NCBI GenBank assembly: GCA_023423235.1
Contig: JAFAFY010000085.1
Span: 1 to 12,792, forward strand
Source of the DNA: Pseudomonadota bacterium
GTDB lineage: Bacteria > Pseudomonadota > Gammaproteobacteria > Xanthomonadales > Xanthomonadaceae
DNA: 12,792 bases
Reading direction: 5' to 3'
In this document: positions 5,114 to 12,359 of the stretch, piece after piece
Numbering within the stretch: position 1 is the stretch's first letter
How the letters are laid out: the number at the start of each line of letters is the position of its first letter
Notes under the pieces: generated by a model
Database searches by the model: none
Told to the model about the DNA's origin: nothing
Seen by the model: only the letters and a program-made list of their open reading frames with translations
Position numbers and translations under genes: made by a program

Positions 5114-6229
5114 ATGTTGCGTTTTTTCCTGCCCTGCGTCCTCGCCGTGTCGCTGCTCCTGCCGGCGGCCCGCGCACAGGCCGACGATACCGTCCTGATC
5201 GTGCTCAGCGGCGAAGGCCGCGATGCCGGCAGGACCCGCCCCGGCTACGAGTTCGACGAACTCTCCCAAGCCTGGCTGATCTTCAAGGCCAACGGCCTGG
5301 CGGTTGAAGTCGCCAGCCCGCAGGGCGGCGCGATCGAGGCCGACAGATACAACCCAGAGGAACCCTTCAACGCCGCCCTGCTGGCTGACGCCGGCGCAAT
5401 GCAGCAGTTGGCCGAGACCCGCCGCATCGACGCGCTGCGCGCCGAGGACTACGCCGCGGTATATGTGGTCGGCGGCAAGGGCTCGATGTTCGACCTGCCG
5501 CGCCACGCTGGCTTGAAGCGTCTGCTCGCCGATGTCTGGCGCAACAACGCGGTTGTCGCCGCAGTCTGCCATGGTCCCGCCGCACTGGTCGACGTGCGCC
5601 TGGCCGACGGCAGCGCACTGGTTGCCGGCCGGCGCATGACGGGCTTCAGCAACGAGGAAGAAGCGCTGTTCGGCAAGAAGTGGAGCGCCGGGTTCCCGTG
5701 GCTTCTGGAAGACGCGCTGCGTGGGCGCGGCGCGGTGTGGGACGAGGCCCCGCTGATGATGCCGAAGCTGGTCGTCGACGGGCGCCTGATCACCGGCCAG
5801 AACCCTTACTCGACCGCTGCCGTGGCCGAGGCCATCGTGCGTGCGCTGGGCCGAACGCCGGTCGCACGCGCGCCATGGCGCGACGAGTCGAGCATGGCCC
5901 TGGTCGAGCGCTTGCGCGGCGGCGACATCGCCGGTACGACTGCAGCACTGGCGCGAGATCGCACGCCCTATCACATCGAGCTGATCGGCATGCTCGGCTA
6001 CTATCAGGCGCAGGCGGCCGGCGACGACGCGGCCGCACTGCGCCCCGCGCTGCAGACGATGCAACTGGCGCTACCGTGGATGGACGAGCCGCGGCTGGCG
6101 CTGGCTGCCGCCGACGCGCACCTGCGCCTGGGCGAGCGCGCGCAAGCGCGCGCCCTGGTACTTCAGGTACTGGAAGCCACGCCGGGGATGGAACAGGCTG
6201 AGACTCTCCTGAAGCGAATTGACGGCTGA
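5114..6229 (+). CDS. exported DJ-1/PfpI-family protein with helical C-terminal extension
   Basis: A 371-residue protein with a cleavable-looking signal peptide (residues 1-22, ending ARAQA), so probably periplasmic. Residues about 25-245 form a DJ-1/PfpI class-I glutamine-amidotransferase-like domain: VLIVLSGEG (27-35), FDELSQAWLIFKANG (47-61) and VEVASPQGG (64-72) as in Hsp31-type members, VYVVGGKGSMFDLP (116-129), and the nucleophile elbow AAVCHGPAAL (149-158) with C152 and H153. Known members include chaperones, glyoxalase-like hydratases and deglycase candidates. Residues about 250-371 are extra: alpha-helical and Ala/Leu-rich, with a TPR-like pattern (LALAAADAHLRLGERAQARALVLQVLEATP). The ATG at 5114 has GGAG seven bases upstream and gives a clean signal peptide, unlike the earlier TTG. 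It is followed after 4 bases by the response regulator, so it heads a four-gene operon. Confidence 0.87.
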   Translation: MLRFFLPCVLAVSLLLPAARAQADDTVLIVLSGEGRDAGRTRPGYEFDELSQAWLIFKANGLAVEVASPQGGAIEADRYNPEEPFNAALLADAGAMQQLAETRRIDALRAEDYAAVYVVGGKGSMFDLPRHAGLKRLLADVWRNNAVVAAVCHGPAALVDVRLADGSALVAGRRMTGFSNEEEALFGKKWSAGFPWLLEDALRGRGAVWDEAPLMMPKLVVDGRLITGQNPYSTAAVAEAIVRALGRTPVARAPWRDESSMALVERLRGGDIAGTTAALARDRTPYHIELIGMLGYYQAQAAGDDAAALRPALQTMQLALPWMDEPRLALAAADAHLRLGERAQARALVLQVLEATPGMEQAETLLKRIDG

Positions 6230-6233
6230 GACC

Positions 6234-6923
6234 ATGGACACGCCCGCCCTGCGCCTGCTGGTGGTCGAGGACAACCCGGCATTGCGCGGCAACCTGGCGG
6301 CGATGTTCGCCGGTCACGGCATTGCCGCCAGTTTCGCCGCCGACGGCCGCAGCGGACTCCAGGCGGCATTGGCCGACCCGCCCGATGTGCTGGTGCTGGA
6401 CCTGGGCCTGCCTGGGCTGGACGGCCTGCGTGTCTGCGAGCGTCTGCGCGCACAGGCCGACCGCCATATCCCAGTGCTGATGCTGACCGCGCGCGATGCG
6501 CTTGAGGACAAGCTGCTGGGGTTCCGCAGCGGTGCTGACGACTACCTGGTCAAACCCTTCGCCGGTGCCGAGCTGTTGGCGCGCTGTCTGGCACTGTCCC
6601 AGCGCCACCGCGCCGGCACCTCGCACGTGTTGCACATCGGCAGCCTCCGCATCGACCGACGCAGCGGCCTGATCGAGCGCCACGGACACGCACTTGAGCT
6701 CCAGCACACCGCACGGCAGCTGCTGCTGGCATTGGCTGACGCCTGGCCACGTACGCTGACCCGCAGCGAGCTGGTCGCACGGCTCTGGGGCGACGCGCCG
6801 CCCGAGTCCGATCCGCTGCGCACGCACCTGTACACGCTGCGCCAGGCACTGGACCGCCCGTTCGCAGTGCCGATGCTCAGGACCGTACACGGGGTTGGGT
6901 TCCGCCTCGAGGCCGACACATGA
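6234..6923 (+). CDS. OmpR/PhoB-family response regulator
   Basis: A 229-residue two-component response regulator. The receiver domain (residues 6-120) has the acidic pair E12/D13, phospho-acceptor D56 in LVLDLGLPGLDG, T85 and K107 in DDYLVKPF. A winged-helix DNA-binding domain follows (about 133-227), with TRSELVARLWG and the C-terminal RTVHGVGFRLE hairpin typical of QseB/PmrA-type regulators. It should bind DNA as a dimer when phosphorylated by the kinase encoded next. The ATG at 6234 is preferred; a TTG at 6219 would overlap the PfpI gene by 11 bp and add five residues. No strong ribosome site is visible, which fits coupling to the upstream gene. The stop overlaps the kinase start by 4 bp. 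Its target may be its own operon, but no direct-repeat operator was recognised upstream of 5114. Confidence 0.94.
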   Translation: MDTPALRLLVVEDNPALRGNLAAMFAGHGIAASFAADGRSGLQAALADPPDVLVLDLGLPGLDGLRVCERLRAQADRHIPVLMLTARDALEDKLLGFRSGADDYLVKPFAGAELLARCLALSQRHRAGTSHVLHIGSLRIDRRSGLIERHGHALELQHTARQLLLALADAWPRTLTRSELVARLWGDAPPESDPLRTHLYTLRQALDRPFAVPMLRTVHGVGFRLEADT

Positions 6924-8215
6924 GCACCAGCGCAGGCCCGCGCCGACGGCTGCGCTATCGGCTGATGCTGACGTTCGCCGGCTTCGCGCTGTTCGTCGCT
7001 GCGCTGTTCGGACTTTACGTGGCCGTATTCGCTTATTCGGTGGAAGACCTGCTCTTCCGCGCGATACTGGAACGCGAGGCAGTCGAACAGCTGGAACAAC
7101 ATGCGCGGACAGGGCGATGGGCAACTCCACGCGAATCCTGGATCCGCGTGGTCGAGGACAGCGCGTCGCTGCCCGACGGCATTGCCGCTGCCCTGCGCGA
7201 TGAACCAAGGCGCACGGAGTTCCCGGGCGCGCATCGGCGCCATTATCACCTGCATGCCTTGCGCGCGACGGGATCTGGAGAAAGCGCGTGGCTTGTGGCC
7301 GAAGTCAGCCAACAGCTGGTGGTGCGTCCGCGTCGTGGGGAACTGCTGCAACTTCTGGGATGGTCCGGGGCGGTCGTGGTGTTGCTCGCGCTACTGCTCG
7401 GCTGGTGGCTGGCGTATCGCACGACCGCGCCGCTCTCGAAGCTCGCCACACTGATCGACGATGCTGGCCCCGAGCATCTGCCTCCGGCTTTCGCGCGCGG
7501 CATCCCCAACGACGAGGTCGGCGTCCTCGCCCGCGCGCTTGAGGCGCTCCTCGCACGCGTGCGGCGCTTTGTCGAGCGAGAGCGCGAGTTCACCCGTGAT
7601 GCCAGCCACGAACTGCGCACGCCACTGGCCGTGATCGTCGGCGCGGCCGAGCGACTGGAGAACGAGTCAGGACTCTCGGAAGCCGGCCGGCAAAGCGTCG
7701 CGCACATCCTGCACTCGGCCGGACAGCTCGAGCAGACCATCGCCACGCTGTTGACGCTAGCGCGGGAGACACCCCCCGCTCGACCTGCCGCGCCGGCGGC
7801 GGTATTGCCCGTCCTGGAGCGCACAATCGTTGAGCAGGCGCCGTTGATCGAACACAAGGACATCGACGTGCAGATCGACGTCCCTGCTGCTGCAAGTACG
7901 ATGTTGCCGCCAACTGTGCTGCATATCCTGCTATCCAATCTCATCGGCAACGCCTTCGCGCATACCCCGGGAGGCCTCGTCACCATCGATATCGAGGCAG
8001 GGCGGCTGCGCATCGCCAACCCGGGTTGTGGCATCCATGAGCGCGACTTCCTGCCATTCGTCAAACGCGAGGAAAGCGCCGGGTTTGGCCTCGGCCTGTC
8101 CATTGTGCAACGCCTTTGCGAACGTCACGGTATTGACCTCCGGGTCGAGGCCGTGGCTGGTACGACGGTCGCAAGCATCGCTCTTGCCGGCACCTGGCCG
8201 GACCCTGTGCCATGA
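6920..8215 (+). CDS. membrane sensor histidine kinase
   Basis: A 431-residue inner-membrane kinase, the cognate partner of the regulator with which it overlaps (ATGA). A basic N-terminus (RRRLRYR) precedes TM1 (about 14-38), then comes a periplasmic sensor loop of about 108 residues without a recognised domain, TM2 (about 147-167), and a HAMP linker with P171 and the DEVGVLARALEALL helix. The DHp domain carries DASHELRTPL with phospho-acceptor H230. The catalytic domain has the N box LLSNLIGNAFAHTP (337-350, N340/N344) and the G2 box GFGLGLSIV (388-396). The G1 box reads NPGCGI (367-372), with Asn where the adenine-contacting Asp of DxGxG normally is, and only about 15 residues separate it from G2, a short ATP lid. 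The stop overlaps the next start by ATGA. Confidence 0.92.
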   Translation: MSTSAGPRRRLRYRLMLTFAGFALFVAALFGLYVAVFAYSVEDLLFRAILEREAVEQLEQHARTGRWATPRESWIRVVEDSASLPDGIAAALRDEPRRTEFPGAHRRHYHLHALRATGSGESAWLVAEVSQQLVVRPRRGELLQLLGWSGAVVVLLALLLGWWLAYRTTAPLSKLATLIDDAGPEHLPPAFARGIPNDEVGVLARALEALLARVRRFVEREREFTRDASHELRTPLAVIVGAAERLENESGLSEAGRQSVAHILHSAGQLEQTIATLLTLARETPPARPAAPAAVLPVLERTIVEQAPLIEHKDIDVQIDVPAAASTMLPPTVLHILLSNLIGNAFAHTPGGLVTIDIEAGRLRIANPGCGIHERDFLPFVKREESAGFGLGLSIVQRLCERHGIDLRVEAVAGTTVASIALAGTWPDPVP

Positions 8216-10068
8216 AAGTCGCCTCGCTTCGCATCTTTGTCCGCGCGCTGCGCCGACTGCAAAGCGCCGTGCACCTGTGCCTTCTGACCGTCGCGTCGGT
8301 GCCGGGTCTTGCCGCTACACCGGCGAGCCAACTGCAGGCATCGATGACGCAGATACTGCGCGAGGAAGGACTTGTGGGCGCGGTCTGGGGCACGACAACA
8401 GCCGACGGCAGGATTTCGGTCGGTGCCGCGGGGCTCAAGGACGCCAGAACCGCGGAACTGTTGAATGTCGATACGCGCGTACACGTCGGCTCCGTGACCA
8501 AAGCGGTGCTGGCGACCGGCGTGCTGCGACTTGTGTCGGAAGGTCGGTTGTCGCTCGATACACCGGTCTCCGACCTGCTGCCCGAGATCCAGATCGAAAA
8601 CCCATGGCAGGACAGCGATCCGGTTCGCGTGCGGCATCTCTTGGCGCATACCGGAGGACTGGAGAATCTTCGCTTCTGGCAGGTCTTCAGCCTCGAAGTC
8701 GAAGCCGACACTCCGCTGCGCGCTGCATTTGCACGTGAGCCGCTGAAGGTCCAGACCCGCCCGGGAGAGCGCTTCGGCTACTCGAACATTGGATACGCAT
8801 TGCTCGGCATGGTGATCGAGGCGGTCACCGGCGCGCGCTACGAGTACCACTTCGACCGGCACCTGCTGCCTGCCCTGTCGATGGACGACAGCACCTTCGG
8901 CTTCACACACCAGACCGGCCGCAACGCGGACCCGAGACTGGCGATGGGACACTTCGAGCGGGCCACCCCACAGCCGGCCGTCCCGCTCTACCTGCGGCCC
9001 GCGGCGCAATTCACCACCACCGCCGCAGACATGGTCACGTTCGCCCGCTTCCTGATGGGGGATGGCAAGGTCGACGGCAGATCGTTCATCGACCCGGTGC
9101 TGCTAGGCGATCCGACCCGGGCCAAGGATACCGAGGCCGCGCGCGCAGGCTTGCGACTCGGTCACGGCCACGTGCTGGTCGGTCGCGACCGCCACGGCGC
9201 GGTGGGCGCCTGCCACCCGGGCAATACGGTGGGTTTCTGGTCGATGCTGTGCGTATATCCCGAACATGGCTCGGCCTTCTTCATCGCCGTCAACACAGAC
9301 AGCGAGAGCGCCGACTACGAGCGTTTGACTGCGCTGCTCGTGCACGAGCTCGCCCTGCCGCTCGCCATGGCGACCCCCGTTGACACGCCTGCCGGCAACG
9401 TCGGCGTATGGAGCGGCGTCTACGTGAGAACACCCGTATCGATGCCCAGCCTGGGGCCACTCGCAGCGCTGACCTGGTTCGTCAAGGTGAAATGGGACGG
9501 CGCCGAGTTGCGCATTCTGTCTTTCCCGGGACACGAACGCCGGTTGATGCCCGTCGGTGGCCTGCTGTTTCGGGCGGAAGGTCGAACCGTACCGTCGCAC
9601 GCGCTGCTGACCGCCGCCGACGGTACGCGTATTGTCACCGATGGGCTGCGCAGCTATCGGCAGGTGCCGGCGTGGATCGTCGTGCTGCCGTGGCTGAGCC
9701 TGTTGGCCGGGGTGATCGGATTGGCCTGGATCGTTGTGGTCGGCCCGGTCCGCCTGCTGCGCGGCCGCCTGCGGCGTTCCGATCCGCTGTTCGCGCCGCT
9801 GTTCGGATTCACCGCCCTGCTCCTGCCACTGCCGTTCCTGCTGCAGCAGTCGATTCTGCAGCTGGGCGACCGCACTGCCGCCAACCTGCTGCTGGCCTTG
9901 GCCACGACCGCGTTGCCGGCCGGTCTATTGATCGGCATGTTCCAGGCGCTGCGAAGACATCGGCAAGGAAGTAGCGCGTTCGATACCTTGGCCGTGTTGC
10001 TTGCATTGCAGTGCGCGGCGGTGCTGATCGCATCGGGCGTGCTGCCGGTCAGACTATGGACGTGGTAA
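8212..10068 (+). CDS. serine hydrolase (class C beta-lactamase family) with four C-terminal membrane helices
   Basis: A 618-residue protein. A signal or anchor segment (about 18-35, ending GLAA) exports a serine beta-lactamase-like/CubicO domain (PF00144) of about residues 40-385. Catalytic motifs are S94-V-T-K97 in HVGSVTKAV, Y190-S-N192 in FGYSNIGYALLG, and H335-P-G337 in CHPGNTVGFWSML, where classic enzymes have KTG. HTGGL (146-150) is another family signature. Residues about 395-480 form a beta-rich domain, followed by four hydrophobic helices (about 485-511, 526-547, 556-579, 590-613). The catalytic domain would thus sit in the periplasm, tethered to the inner membrane. Relatives include esterases, D-aminopeptidases and penicillin-recognising carboxypeptidases; beta-lactam hydrolysis should not be assumed. 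It starts inside the kinase stop and ends the four-gene unit, 45 bp from convergent argD. Confidence 0.88.
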   Translation: MKVASLRIFVRALRRLQSAVHLCLLTVASVPGLAATPASQLQASMTQILREEGLVGAVWGTTTADGRISVGAAGLKDARTAELLNVDTRVHVGSVTKAVLATGVLRLVSEGRLSLDTPVSDLLPEIQIENPWQDSDPVRVRHLLAHTGGLENLRFWQVFSLEVEADTPLRAAFAREPLKVQTRPGERFGYSNIGYALLGMVIEAVTGARYEYHFDRHLLPALSMDDSTFGFTHQTGRNADPRLAMGHFERATPQPAVPLYLRPAAQFTTTAADMVTFARFLMGDGKVDGRSFIDPVLLGDPTRAKDTEAARAGLRLGHGHVLVGRDRHGAVGACHPGNTVGFWSMLCVYPEHGSAFFIAVNTDSESADYERLTALLVHELALPLAMATPVDTPAGNVGVWSGVYVRTPVSMPSLGPLAALTWFVKVKWDGAELRILSFPGHERRLMPVGGLLFRAEGRTVPSHALLTAADGTRIVTDGLRSYRQVPAWIVVLPWLSLLAGVIGLAWIVVVGPVRLLRGRLRRSDPLFAPLFGFTALLLPLPFLLQQSILQLGDRTAANLLLALATTALPAGLLIGMFQALRRHRQGSSAFDTLAVLLALQCAAVLIASGVLPVRLWTW

Positions 10069-10113
10069 CGGTCAGTCGCTGGCAATGACGGCGCAGAATG
10101 GGCAGGGGCTCGC

Positions 10114-11340
10114 TCATCGTGCGGCGAGGTAATCCGAGATTGCCAGGCGCAATCGCGCCAGGCCTTCCGCCACATCCGCATCGGTGATGTTGAGCGCCGG
10201 CACGAAGCGCAGCACGTCGGGGCCGGCCTGCAGCAGCAGCAGGCCGCGGCGCGCGGCATGGTCGAGGATCGCGGCGGCCTGGCCGGCATGCTCGGGCCGC
10301 AGCACCGCGCCGAGCATCAGGCCACGACCGCGCACCTGGGTAAACAGGCCGAACTCGGCATCGAGCGCGGCCAGACCCTCGCGTAGTGCCTGCGACTGGC
10401 GCATCACGTTGGCGGCGATCTCCGGCGAGGCCAGCTTGCGCAGCGACACGCGCGCGACCGCGGCGCCCAGCGGGTTGCCACCGAAGGTGGTGCCGTGGTC
10501 GCCGAACTGCATCGCCTCGGCGACCTTCGGCCCGGCCAGCATCGCGCCGATCGGAAAGCCGCCGCCCAGCGCCTTGGCCAGGGTGACGATGTCGGGCAAC
10601 ACGGCGTCCTGGGTGAAGGCGAACAGGGTGCCGGTGCGGCCCATGCCGCACTGGATCTCGTCGAGCGCCAGCAGCGCGCCGTGGCGGTCGCACAGCGCGC
10701 GCACCGCGGCCAGGTAGCCGTCGGCGGCCGGCATCACGCCGCCCTCGCCCTGCACCGGTTCCAGCAGTACCGCGGCGACGTCGCCGGCGGCCATCGCCGC
10801 GTCCAGCTGGTCGATGTCGTTGAAGTCGACATAGCGGAAACCGCCGGGCAGCGGCTCGTAGCCGGCCTGGTACTTGGGCTGCGCGGTCGCGGTGACCGCC
10901 GCCAGGGTGCGGCCGTGGAAGCTGCCGCGGCAGGTCACGATGACCCGGCGCTCGGGACCGCGCCCCTGCGCGCTGGCCCATTTGCGCACCAGCTTGATCG
11001 CGGCCTCGTTGGCCTCGGCGCCGGAATTGCACAGGAACGCGCGCGCGGCGAAGCCGCTGGCCTCGACCAGTTCGGCCACCAGCCGCAGCGGCGGCTCGCT
11101 GTAGAACACGTTGCTGGTGTGCCAGAGCTTGCCGGCCTGCTCGACCAGCGCTTCGACGAGGTCGGGATCGTTGTGGCCGAGCCCGCACACGGCGATGCCG
11201 GCGGAGAAGTCGACGTATTCGCGGCCTTCGCTGTCCCACACGCGTGCGCCCTGGCCGCGTTCGAGGATCAGTTCGCGCGGCCGGTAGACGGGCAACTGGT
11301 AGCGTTGGGCGAGGGCGAGCAGCTCACGGGTACTGGACAT
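10114..11340 (-). CDS. argD: acetylornithine aminotransferase
   Basis: A 408-residue class-III PLP aminotransferase, called as the arginine-biosynthetic enzyme that makes N-acetylornithine from N-acetylglutamate semialdehyde; such enzymes often also serve lysine synthesis as succinyldiaminopimelate aminotransferase. Landmarks are FSAGIAVCGLGH (45-56), FLCNSGAEANEAAIKL (102-117), RGSFHGRTLAAVTAT (138-152), LLEPVQGEGGV (192-202), LDEIQCGMGRTG (226-237) with D227, LAKALGGGFPIGAML (254-268) with Schiff-base K256, TTFGGNPL (284-291) and RGRGLMLG (337-344). Length is normal. The start at 11340 is the family-typical MSSTRELL; no clear ribosome site precedes it. The paralogues astC (ornithine catabolism) and gabT cannot be fully excluded, but no ast or gab genes are nearby. 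It lies 99 bp downstream of the SDR gene on the same strand. Confidence 0.88.
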   Translation of the reverse strand: MSSTRELLALAQRYQLPVYRPRELILERGQGARVWDSEGREYVDFSAGIAVCGLGHNDPDLVEALVEQAGKLWHTSNVFYSEPPLRLVAELVEASGFAARAFLCNSGAEANEAAIKLVRKWASAQGRGPERRVIVTCRGSFHGRTLAAVTATAQPKYQAGYEPLPGGFRYVDFNDIDQLDAAMAAGDVAAVLLEPVQGEGGVMPAADGYLAAVRALCDRHGALLALDEIQCGMGRTGTLFAFTQDAVLPDIVTLAKALGGGFPIGAMLAGPKVAEAMQFGDHGTTFGGNPLGAAVARVSLRKLASPEIAANVMRQSQALREGLAALDAEFGLFTQVRGRGLMLGAVLRPEHAGQAAAILDHAARRGLLLLQAGPDVLRFVPALNITDADVAEGLARLRLAISDYLAAR

Positions 11341-11373
11341 GGGCGCGGCGGTGGCGGATGACGTGGGACGGCG

Positions 11374-11379
11374 ATTGTA
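11374..11379 (-). promoter_or_regulatory. possible -10 element for argD
   Basis: The minus strand reads TACAAT, five of six matches to the sigma70 -10, placed so that transcription would start about 27 bases before the argD ATG. No acceptable -35 lies 16-18 bases upstream in the GC-only spacer, so this is a weak call. Confidence 0.3.
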
Positions 11380-11439
11380 CGGCGCCGCGCCGCGACACCA
11401 CGCCCTGCGCCGGCTGCGGGCCGGCCTCGACAGTCCGGC

Positions 11440-12258
11440 TCAGTCCAGGAACAGGTCTGGCAGCAGCGGCTGGTCCGGGTCGATGGCATAGCGCGACAGG
11501 TCGGTGACGCCGGCTTCGGCCAGCACCGCGTCGTCGATCAGGAACTGGCCATGGAAGCCGGCGGCCTCGCGCACCAGGATCGCGTGCGCGGCGTCGCCCA
11601 TGATCGCCGGGCTGCGGCCGTTGCCGCGCGTCACGCCGGGAATCATGTTCAGCGCATCGGTGCCGATCAGGGTGCGCGGCCACAGCGCGTTGACCGCCAC
11701 GCCCTGCGGGCCGAACTCGCCGGCAAGGCCCAGGGTGACGAAGCTCATGCCCATCTTGGCCAGGGTGTAGCCGGTGTGCGGCGCCCACCACTTGGGGTCC
11801 AGCGACGGCGGCGGGCACAGGGTCAGGATGTGCGGGTTGGGCGCTGCCAGCAGGTGCGGCAGGCAGGCCTGCGCGCACAGGAAACTGCCGCGCGCGTTGA
11901 CCTGTTGCATCAGGTCGAAGCGCTTCATCGGCGTGTCGAGGGTACCGCGCAGCCAGATCGCGCTGGCGTTGTTGACCAGGATGTCGATGCCGCCGAAGGC
12001 ATCGACGGTTGCGGCGACCGCTGCGCGCACCTGGTCCTCCTCGCGGATATCGCATTTGAGCGCCAGCGCGCGGCCACCGGCCGCCTCGACGCTGCGCGCA
12101 GCGCTGTGGATCGTGCCCGGCAGCTTGGGGTTGGCGACCTCGGACTTGGCGGCGATCGCGACGTTGGCACCGTCGCGCGCTGCGCGCTCGGCGATCGCCA
12201 GGCCGATGCCGCGCGAGGCGCCGGTGATGAACAGGGTCTTGCCGGACAGGGTGGCCAT
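11440..12258 (-). CDS. short-chain dehydrogenase/reductase, HSDL2-like
   Basis: A 272-residue NAD(P)-dependent oxidoreductase with a Rossmann fold. TGASRGIG (12-19) binds the dinucleotide, D70 is the conserved adenine-site Asp, NNAS (96-99) stabilises the fold, and Y164-T-L-A-K168 is the catalytic pair. The NPKLPGTIHSAA stretch (43-54) is a hallmark of the HSDL2/SDR13C group, whose members are poorly characterised and linked to lipid or sterol metabolism. The usual serine position in the HILTLCPPPSL segment (143-153) appears to be Cys148; family relatives I recall have SPP there. The start at 12258 puts the glycine motif at the usual place; a longer upstream frame reads through the divergent lipoprotein gene. 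The ribosome site is weak. The 99-bp gap to argD allows co-transcription, though argD may have its own promoter. Confidence 0.9.
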   Translation of the reverse strand: MATLSGKTLFITGASRGIGLAIAERAARDGANVAIAAKSEVANPKLPGTIHSAARSVEAAGGRALALKCDIREEDQVRAAVAATVDAFGGIDILVNNASAIWLRGTLDTPMKRFDLMQQVNARGSFLCAQACLPHLLAAPNPHILTLCPPPSLDPKWWAPHTGYTLAKMGMSFVTLGLAGEFGPQGVAVNALWPRTLIGTDALNMIPGVTRGNGRSPAIMGDAAHAILVREAAGFHGQFLIDDAVLAEAGVTDLSRYAIDPDQPLLPDLFLD

Positions 12259-12285
12259 GCACGCGGGCCTGCAACAGGAAGGGAC

Positions 12286-12318
12286 GCGCATTATGCGCAG
12301 CATTCCCGCGTTCATCGA
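12286..12318 (-). promoter_or_regulatory. putative SDR promoter overlapping a palindrome
   Basis: On the minus strand CATAAT (12295-12290) is a five-of-six -10, with TCGATG (12318-12313) 17 bp upstream as a poor -35. Transcription would begin about 25 bases before the SDR start. The -10 lies inside the perfect palindrome GCGCAT-T-ATGCGC (12286-12298), so a symmetrical DNA-binding protein there would block it. The palindrome is direct observation; promoter function is inferred. Confidence 0.35.
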
Positions 12319-12359
12319 CGCGCGCGATACTGGCCGCCCTGCTTCCGTCCGAGACCGCC

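Noticed and set aside
8212..10068. Calling the last operon gene an antibiotic-resistance beta-lactamase (ampC)
   Set aside because: It has HPG in place of KTG, a beta-rich middle domain and four membrane helices; this fits the wider PF00144 family and not AmpC.
10069..10113. Terminator between the convergent hydrolase and argD genes
   Set aside because: No convincing stem with a T-run was found in the 45-bp gap.
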